From an uncultured Eubacterium sp. (GTDB lineage Bacteria > Bacillota > Clostridia > Peptostreptococcales > Anaerovoracaceae), in assembly GCA_900551775.1 (NCBI GenBank), contig URXI01000051.1, positions 1 through 20,019 on the forward strand: 20,019 nucleotides of DNA, written 5' to 3'. The position numbers and the translations under genes were made by a program. Positions 15,434-20,019 of the stretch are shown in pieces; position 1 is the first letter of the stretch, and each line of letters opens with the position of its first letter. Below the pieces are notes generated by a model. It was not told the DNA's origin and searched no databases. It saw only the letters and a program-made list of their open reading frames with translations.

Positions 15434-15634
15434 CTAATTTTTTGATTTACATGTGGATGTATGCTCGCCAGGATCCATATTCTCCAAAGCGTATTCGCAG
15501 GCCTGTATCACAAAGCTGGAAAATGTCACATCCTGATTGACGATTACTGCGTCAATTTTTTCTATTACAGATAATGGAAACCGAATCGTCTTGTTCTCGG
15601 TTTCTTTTTTATCGGGTTTTAATTGGAATGCCAT
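15434..15634 (-). CDS. Ribbon-helix-helix (CopG-like) regulator
   Basis: This 66-residue protein has an N-terminal strand (TENKTIRFPLSVIEKIDA, residues 12-29) and helix-turn-helix core (FSSFVIQACEYALENM) as expected for ribbon-helix-helix DNA-binding proteins, which dimerise and read DNA with the strand. The start at 15634 has GGGAGG seven bases upstream. Its gene diverges from the C69 dipeptidase gene, and the 200-bp spacer between them holds regularly spaced GCATTGC elements over the dipeptidase promoter. It is likely to regulate itself and the dipeptidase (inference). No toxin gene lies next to it, so an antitoxin role is less likely. Confidence 0.75.
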   Translation of the reverse strand: MAFQLKPDKKETENKTIRFPLSVIEKIDAVIVNQDVTFSSFVIQACEYALENMDPGEHTSTCKSKN

Positions 15635-15657
15635 TGTATTACCTCCCTATATGTTTA

Positions 15658-15739
15658 TTGTATTGCAAAATAGAAGAAAAGTATGCAATGCTAAATATAA
15701 TAAAATATGCATTGCAAATTGTATTGCAAAATGCAATGC
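15658..15739. repeat. Regularly spaced GCATTGC operator-like repeats
   Basis: GCATTGC or its complement occurs at 15685-15691, 15709-15715 and 15733-15739, starts exactly 24 bases apart. A 14-base direct repeat TTGTATTGCAAAAT lies at 15658-15671 and 15719-15732, and the last copy overlaps the dipeptidase promoter -35. This fits cooperative binding of the divergently encoded ribbon-helix-helix protein. Confidence 0.65.
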
Positions 15740-15752
15740 GATTTGTTATAAT
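15724..15752 (+). promoter_or_regulatory. Sigma-A promoter of the C69 dipeptidase gene
   Basis: TTGCAA (15724-15729) and a perfect TATAAT (15747-15752) are 17 bases apart, about 80 bases before the start codon. The -35 is embedded in the repeated TTGTATTGCAAAAT element. Confidence 0.75.
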
Positions 15753-15834
15753 ATTCTAAAATTAGGGCGGTAAGAAAGGAGAAGGTGAAAGCCGCCGATC
15801 AACAATCGCTATTGTTAAATTAAGGAGGAAGAAA

Positions 15835-18033
15835 ATGAGAAAGAATAGGATTTCGCGCCTATTGATATCCTCGGCATTGGCTGCGACACTGGTGATATCC
15901 AGCGTATCCATTGCATTCGGTTGTACGGGAGTTTATTTCGGAAAAGATATGACCGATAACGGGACTACCTTGGCTGGCAGAACGGAAGATTCTGGTTGGT
16001 CGAGGTATAAAAAGAATTATACTGTCAGAGAAGCGGCAACACATGAGCCGGGCGACATGTACGTCGGATCAGGTGGTTTTACAACACCATATCCTGAAAG
16101 GACTTTTCGGTATACCATGGTAAAGGATTATACCGGTGAGGGCAAAGAAGAGATGGCTCAGGTCGGGATTAACGAGATGGGTGTTGCTGCAGAGGCATCG
16201 GTAACCTTATCTGGGATGCTGAATGCAATAAAAGACATAGATCCCATGGTCAGGGGCGGCCTTGGCGAAGAAGATATTCCGTCTGTCATCCTCATGCAGG
16301 CAAAGACGGCACGAGAGGGAGCCGCTCTGCTGATTAAGATTTATGAAACCAATGGAGCATCTAGCAGAGATATGACGATGATATCAGATAAAGATGAGAC
16401 TTGGATTGTGCAATCACTGAGCGGGCACAATGCAGTTGCTGTAAAAGCACCTGCAGATAAAGTAGCGGCTACGCCTAATCTGACGGGAAATGTAGACGTG
16501 TCAGATAAAGATAAGACGATAATGACAAAAGACATCATCAAAACAGCAGAAGAAGCTGGTACGCTGAAAAGAGACGCGCAGGGAAATATTCTCATAGCCG
16601 ACAGTTATGCAAATCCAGTAAACAAGTCAACACATACTCGTCTCAAGCAGTGCTATAATGTCCTGGGCGGCAAAGCGTTTTCCGATGCTAAAACTACAGA
16701 AACAGAAGGCTACTTGGATCTTTTCCAAGTACCGCGTGCGGAAAAATATACCCTCTATGACGCACTTCGTTTCCTCGCTACTTGTTACGACGCACTGGAT
16801 ACGGACAAAGAATTCGGCATAGGAAGTAACAATAGTATGGAGGCGCATATTTTCGAGACACGCCACAATATGCCTGCTGAACTGGCAGTCGTTCAATGGC
16901 TGTCACTGTCGCCACCGGAATTCGGCGTATACCTTCCGGGGTACAATGCGCTCATCACCGAAACAATCAAAGAGAATCACATTGGTCTGGATACGATGAT
17001 CTACAATAATGATCATCCTGAACTCAATTCCTACAGAACCGTATTCTATGAGCTGCATTTCCTCTGTATGGGCAAAGACACTGCAAACCCGGCCACTGGT
17101 ACAATGGAAGAAAGAATAAAATATGGTGCAGGTGTTAAGAAATTCTGGGAAAGATATCAGAAAGAACTGATTAAGCAGCAGGCAGTTATAGATCAGGATA
17201 TGCAGAAGATTCTTGCTTACGACTATGACCTTGCTCTGGAAAAGGCAACTGCTTTGAACATGCACCTGCAGAAAGAAGCACTGGGCTATGCACAGCAGAT
17301 GGTTGATGAACTGAAAGCATACATAGCAGATCCTAACGCTCCAGCAGAATTTGTACCGACAGCCCTGACAGAAGGCAAACTGCCAACTTACAGTTTCGAG
17401 GCTATCGGAGGAACAGGACTTCCTGCACCAGCCCCATCTCCTGGTCCATCTCCTATCACGCCGCCAGCTACTGATCCACAGAAACCGGAAGTGACCATAC
17501 AGGACAATGCAGGCGGAAAAGTTGAGCTGTCAAAAGACGGTACGGTTGCAACGATCAAAGCCGACGAAGGCTATGAAATCACATCCGTAATCCTCAATGG
17601 CAAGGAGCTTGGCAAGGTTGACAAGGTGGAGAACCTGAAGACAGGGGACAAACTGCAGGTGGTATTCGCCAAGTCAGAAAAACCAGTAGATCCAGTTAAG
17701 CCTGCTGACAAGTATGCGAAGATCAAGGCCGGCGTCAAAGCCACGACGATCAAAGCGTCATCAACGGCAGGCAAAGGCTACATCAAAATCAAGTGGAAAA
17801 AATCAAAGGGGTACAAGGTCGATAAATACCAGGTATTCCGTTCTGTGAAAAAGAACAGCGGATATACCAAGAAACCGTTCTACACGACAAAGTCTGGCAA
17901 GCAGACCACGTACAAGAACACGAAGGTTAAGAAAGGCACCAGATACTTCTACAAGATCAGAGGCGTTAGAAAGATTGATGGAAAGAACTACTACACCAAG
18001 TGGTCCAACAAAGCCATCAGAACCGCTAAATAA
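15835..18033 (+). CDS. Secreted C69 (U34) family dipeptidase with Fn3-like C-terminal tail
   Basis: This 732-residue exported peptidase hydrolyses dipeptides or short peptides outside the membrane. The N-terminus is a signal peptide (basic RKNRISR, then a hydrophobic stretch ending AFG) directly before C30, which is the nucleophile of the Ntn-type C69 family once exposed (CTGVYFGKDMTDNGTTLAGR follows). The catalytic part extends to about residue 510 and carries EMAQVGINEMGVA and the FGIGSNNSMEAHIFE and AVVQWLSLSPPEFGVYLPGY blocks typical of PepD/U34. A proline-rich linker (about 527-545), a small domain with a VTIQDNAGGKVEL start, and a lysine-rich tail (about 630-732) with GYIKIKWKKSKGYKVDKYQV follow. 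Such tails occur on clostridial surface proteins and may hold it to the wall. AAGGAGG precedes the ATG. Confidence 0.88.
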   Translation: MRKNRISRLLISSALAATLVISSVSIAFGCTGVYFGKDMTDNGTTLAGRTEDSGWSRYKKNYTVREAATHEPGDMYVGSGGFTTPYPERTFRYTMVKDYTGEGKEEMAQVGINEMGVAAEASVTLSGMLNAIKDIDPMVRGGLGEEDIPSVILMQAKTAREGAALLIKIYETNGASSRDMTMISDKDETWIVQSLSGHNAVAVKAPADKVAATPNLTGNVDVSDKDKTIMTKDIIKTAEEAGTLKRDAQGNILIADSYANPVNKSTHTRLKQCYNVLGGKAFSDAKTTETEGYLDLFQVPRAEKYTLYDALRFLATCYDALDTDKEFGIGSNNSMEAHIFETRHNMPAELAVVQWLSLSPPEFGVYLPGYNALITETIKENHIGLDTMIYNNDHPELNSYRTVFYELHFLCMGKDTANPATGTMEERIKYGAGVKKFWERYQKELIKQQAVIDQDMQKILAYDYDLALEKATALNMHLQKEALGYAQQMVDELKAYIADPNAPAEFVPTALTEGKLPTYSFEAIGGTGLPAPAPSPGPSPITPPATDPQKPEVTIQDNAGGKVELSKDGTVATIKADEGYEITSVILNGKELGKVDKVENLKTGDKLQVVFAKSEKPVDPVKPADKYAKIKAGVKATTIKASSTAGKGYIKIKWKKSKGYKVDKYQVFRSVKKNSGYTKKPFYTTKSGKQTTYKNTKVKKGTRYFYKIRGVRKIDGKNYYTKWSNKAIRTAK

Positions 18034-18042
18034 TTGAAGAGA

Positions 18043-18075
18043 CAGAGGGAGCAGGGACAATCCGTGCTCCCTCTG
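18043..18075 (+). other. Intergenic hairpin between dipeptidase and YjiH genes
   Basis: A perfect 11-bp G-rich stem (CAGAGGGAGCA 18043-18053 with TGCTCCCTCTG 18065-18075) with an eleven-base loop follows the dipeptidase stop by nine bases. There is no T run, so it is more likely a processing or stability element, or a partial terminator, than a full stop. Confidence 0.6.
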
Positions 18076-18111
18076 CAACTAGGAGATAGTTCAAGTGAAG
18101 GGAGAACATTT

Positions 18112-19479
18112 ATGGAGAATAAGAAAAGTGGACTGATGGCCAAGTTTCTAGTCCCATCAATAATCGGTATCATTTTGTTCATGATTCCGGTAAAGTATAA
18201 CGGTGACTGGACCGTATGTGTCAAGATCCTGGCCGATATCATCGGCGGCGCCTTGGGAGGATTTCTTCCGATTTTGTGCGTTGCCATCATCACCGTTTCC
18301 GCAATTTTATCAGTTATTTCCCTGGCGAAGCCGAAGTTCATCACGGAACACCCGATCCTGAACGACACCTTTTCGACGTCCGTCATCTGGGTCGTCATCA
18401 GGGTCATCGGCGCAGTTCTCGTGTGGCTCACGTATCTGGGTTTAGATGCAGAGGACGGAAAGACGGGCATCCTGCACATGCTCACCGAAGGCGGAGCCGG
18501 CGGCTTCGTATTAGGCGACCTGCTGACCGTGCTGGTCATCATCTTTGCCATTGCAGCCCTGCTGCTGCCGCTTTTGCTGGACTTCGGACTGCTGGAGTTT
18601 GTCGGCGCGCTGCTGACCAAGGTCATGCGGCCATTGTTCAAGATCCCTGGCCGTGCGGCAGTCGACTGCTTCACCTCCTGGATTGGAGACGGTACTCTGG
18701 GCGTCATGCTGACCTGCAACCAGTACGAGGGCGGTTACTACTCAACGAGAGAAGCCTCTGTCATAGCGACGACCTTCTCAGCGGTTTCCATTACGTTCAG
18801 CATCGTGGTGCTGTCACAGGTGGATCTGATGCAGTATTTTGGCGTCTACTACCTGCTGATCTGCTTGGTCGGCGTAGTCTGCGCCATCATCGTGCCGAGA
18901 ATCCCGCCGCTTTCCTTTAAGCAGGATACCTACCTGGTTGAGGGCAAGGCCATGCCGGAGAGTATCCCGAGCGAGTACAGGTCATCTGTGCAGTACGGTA
19001 CGGCGCTGGCGCTGCAGAGAGTGCAGGAGCACAAGGGCGCAGGTCAGTTCTTCTCAAACGGCATGAAAAACGCAGTGGGCATGTGGTTCGGCGTGCTGCC
19101 TTCTGTCATGGCAATCGGGACGATCGCCCTGGCGGGGGCAAACAACACGCCGGTCTTCGAGATCCTGGGCAAGCCGTTCCTGCCGCTATTGAACCTGCTG
19201 CAGGTTCCCGAGGCGCTGGACGCATCCAAGACCATGATCGTAGGTTTTACGGACATGCTGACGCCGTCCATTATCGCATCGGCCGATATCAGCAGCGTCA
19301 TGACCAGGTTCATCGTCGCCGTCGTATCGGTGACCCAGCTGCTCTATCTGTCAGAGGTCGGCGGCCTGATCCTGGGTTCAAAACTTCCAGTCAAGCTGTG
19401 GGAGCTGTTCGTGATCTTCTTAGAAAGAACGATCATCAGTTTGGTCATCGTCTGCCCGCTGGCTCATCTGATATTCTAA
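18112..19479 (+). CDS. YjiH family membrane protein (nucleoside-recognition/gate domain)
   Basis: This 455-residue integral membrane protein has about ten hydrophobic segments. Its sequence fits the YjiH family of gate-domain carriers: KFLVPSIIGIILFMIP at the start, GRAAVDCFTSWIGDGTLGVML in the middle (the gate signature), then GMKNAVGMWFGVLPSVMAIG and VGFTDMLTPSIIA further on. The substrate is unknown. I use the ATG at 18112, preceded by GGGAG, because a longer frame beginning at 18034 adds a hydrophilic stretch covering the intergenic hairpin. Placed after a secreted dipeptidase, it may import a released product, which is inference from context. Higher GC and cleaner codon use than the 4.4-8.2 kb block suggest a core gene. 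Confidence 0.85.
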   Translation: MENKKSGLMAKFLVPSIIGIILFMIPVKYNGDWTVCVKILADIIGGALGGFLPILCVAIITVSAILSVISLAKPKFITEHPILNDTFSTSVIWVVIRVIGAVLVWLTYLGLDAEDGKTGILHMLTEGGAGGFVLGDLLTVLVIIFAIAALLLPLLLDFGLLEFVGALLTKVMRPLFKIPGRAAVDCFTSWIGDGTLGVMLTCNQYEGGYYSTREASVIATTFSAVSITFSIVVLSQVDLMQYFGVYYLLICLVGVVCAIIVPRIPPLSFKQDTYLVEGKAMPESIPSEYRSSVQYGTALALQRVQEHKGAGQFFSNGMKNAVGMWFGVLPSVMAIGTIALAGANNTPVFEILGKPFLPLLNLLQVPEALDASKTMIVGFTDMLTPSIIASADISSVMTRFIVAVVSVTQLLYLSEVGGLILGSKLPVKLWELFVIFLERTIISLVIVCPLAHLIF

Positions 19480-19515
19480 CAACGGAAAAAAGGAAGTTTA
19501 TACTTATTAAAAAAT

Positions 19516-19551
19516 TGGCATAGCCGTGAATATTGGCTATGCCAGATTTTT
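19516..19551 (+). terminator. Intrinsic terminator after the YjiH gene
   Basis: A perfect 10-bp stem (TGGCATAGCC 19516-19525 with GGCTATGCCA 19535-19544) and nine-base loop are followed by GATTTTTA. It ends the dipeptidase/YjiH unit. Confidence 0.8.
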
Positions 19552-19567
19552 ATAAAACGGACAAAAA

Positions 19568-19811
19568 TGCCATAAAAGCACCTAAAACCGATATTTATGG
19601 CACTTTTTTGAGAAATGAAGATGATTTTTTGATATATTTACCAAAAAAGGAAACTATGAAAAGGGAGGAGAAAACTATATAATAATAAAACTTTGTAAAA
19701 AACGCGATTTTTAAGCGCAAACTTTACGAATAATTACATTTTTGCTTTCCTGAAGGGCAGATGAAAATAGAAATCTGCCGTAAAAGCAGCTAAATGACCT
19801 TATTTATGGCA
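19568..19811. repeat. Two copies of a short palindromic repeat
   Basis: Copies at 19568-19602 and 19776-19811 share the order TGCC(A/G)TAAAAGCA(C/G)CTAAA, then a short spacer and TTTATGGCA, and each can fold with a 9-base stem (TGCCATAAA with TTTATGGCA; the second with one G-U pair). They are in the same orientation and about 210 bases apart. Confidence 0.7.
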
Positions 19812-19838
19812 CTTCTGCCGGATTTAAGCTTATGGGGT

Positions 19839-20019
19839 TTACCACCCTTCCCACCTGCATCTATCCATATCCACCCTGCCGTCAGGAAGAAAGCAAACAC
19901 CCTCTGCTTCCAACAGCTCCCGGCAGAGATCGGCCATGACGCCCTTTGATATAGAGCCGTCGTTTTTGATGACTCTGTGCCAGGGCAGGCCCTCCGGGCA
20001 CCTTGCCATAGCCCAGCCC
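19839..20019 (-). CDS. Alkyltransferase-like (MGMT family) protein, 3' part
   Basis: The gene runs off the right edge; only its last 59 codons are present. The visible part reads GWAMARCPEGLPWHRVIKND, then DGSISKGVM and LLEAEGVCFLPDGRVDMDR, ending CRWEGW. The G-LPWHRV segment and the following DG-S turn match the DNA-binding domain of O6-methylguanine methyltransferases and the alkyltransferase-like (ATL) proteins that lack the catalytic cysteine. The PCHR active-site segment lies beyond the window, so repair by methyl transfer cannot be separated from ATL-type lesion flagging. The length of the tail favours ATL. No promoter is visible. Confidence 0.75.
   Translation of the reverse strand, partial: GWAMARCPEGLPWHRVIKNDGSISKGVMADLCRELLEAEGVCFLPDGRVDMDRCRWEGW

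Larger units (their letters stand above)
19480..19838. other. 359-bp intergenic region
   Basis: Apart from the terminator and the palindromic pair, this AT-rich stretch holds no credible gene. A GGGAGGAG near 19664 precedes only a four-codon frame, so it is not a gene start. Confidence 0.6.

Noticed and set aside
15658..15739. CRISPR-like or plasmid iteron array
   Set aside because: Elements are only 7-14 bases, with three copies and no unique spacers or replication gene, so an operator is the better reading.

Overview
The window looks like a chromosomal segment of a low-to-medium GC Gram-positive anaerobe, most likely a member of class Clostridia. This is an inference from strong AGGAGG-type ribosome sites, many short intergenic terminators, a YtrA-type GntR/ABC operon, a secreted C69 dipeptidase with a lysine-rich Fn3-like tail and a YjiH carrier. 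No rRNA, tRNA, CRISPR array or recognisable transposase was seen.

Layout. (1) 63-746: an AraC-type regulator fused to an acetyltransferase domain, broken by an in-frame stop and then losing frame. (2) 962-2529: an ECF sigma factor with a cysteine-containing C-terminal tail and an abutting DUF2461 gene, behind a TGTCACA/TGTC element that resembles an ECF promoter. (3) 2670-4130: a DUF4143-type P-loop ATPase ending in a terminator-like hairpin. (4) 4414-8186: four tightly overlapping genes in a visibly AT-richer stretch, bounded by hairpins at both ends. They encode a TGT-like TIM-barrel protein, a SIR2 protein with an intact zinc ribbon, a YwgA-like helical protein and a small PD-(D/E)XK nuclease-like protein. 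This block has the look of an accessory or defence system and is the main discovery candidate. (5) 8265-13489, minus strand: a six-gene operon of a YtrA-type GntR repressor, two membrane subunits, an ABC ATPase and two tandem paralogous membrane-anchored extracellular proteins, driven by a near-consensus promoter that carries two copies of a 22-bp operator. (6) 13490-14078: a non-coding stretch with that promoter, a 272-bp nested fold-back structure and the promoter of a second DUF4143 ATPase (14079-15371). (7) 15434-19479: a ribbon-helix-helix regulator divergent from a secreted C69 dipeptidase gene, which is followed by a YjiH-type membrane protein. The divergent spacer has regularly spaced GCATTGC elements over the dipeptidase promoter. 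(8) 19480-20019: a terminator, two copies of a small palindromic repeat and the 3' end of an alkyltransferase-like (MGMT-family) gene on the minus strand.

How the genes may work together. The GntR/ABC operon is probably a self-repressed cell-envelope stress or export module in which the repressor senses a ligand, the permease and ATPase act at the membrane, and the two anchored proteins act outside. The dipeptidase could release dipeptides outside the cell next to a carrier gene. In the four-gene block a base-exchange-like enzyme, an NAD-consuming or NAD-binding SIR2 protein and a nuclease-like protein would fit marking or sensing of nucleic acid followed by an effector step. That reading is inference from domains and gene order, not from any demonstrated activity.
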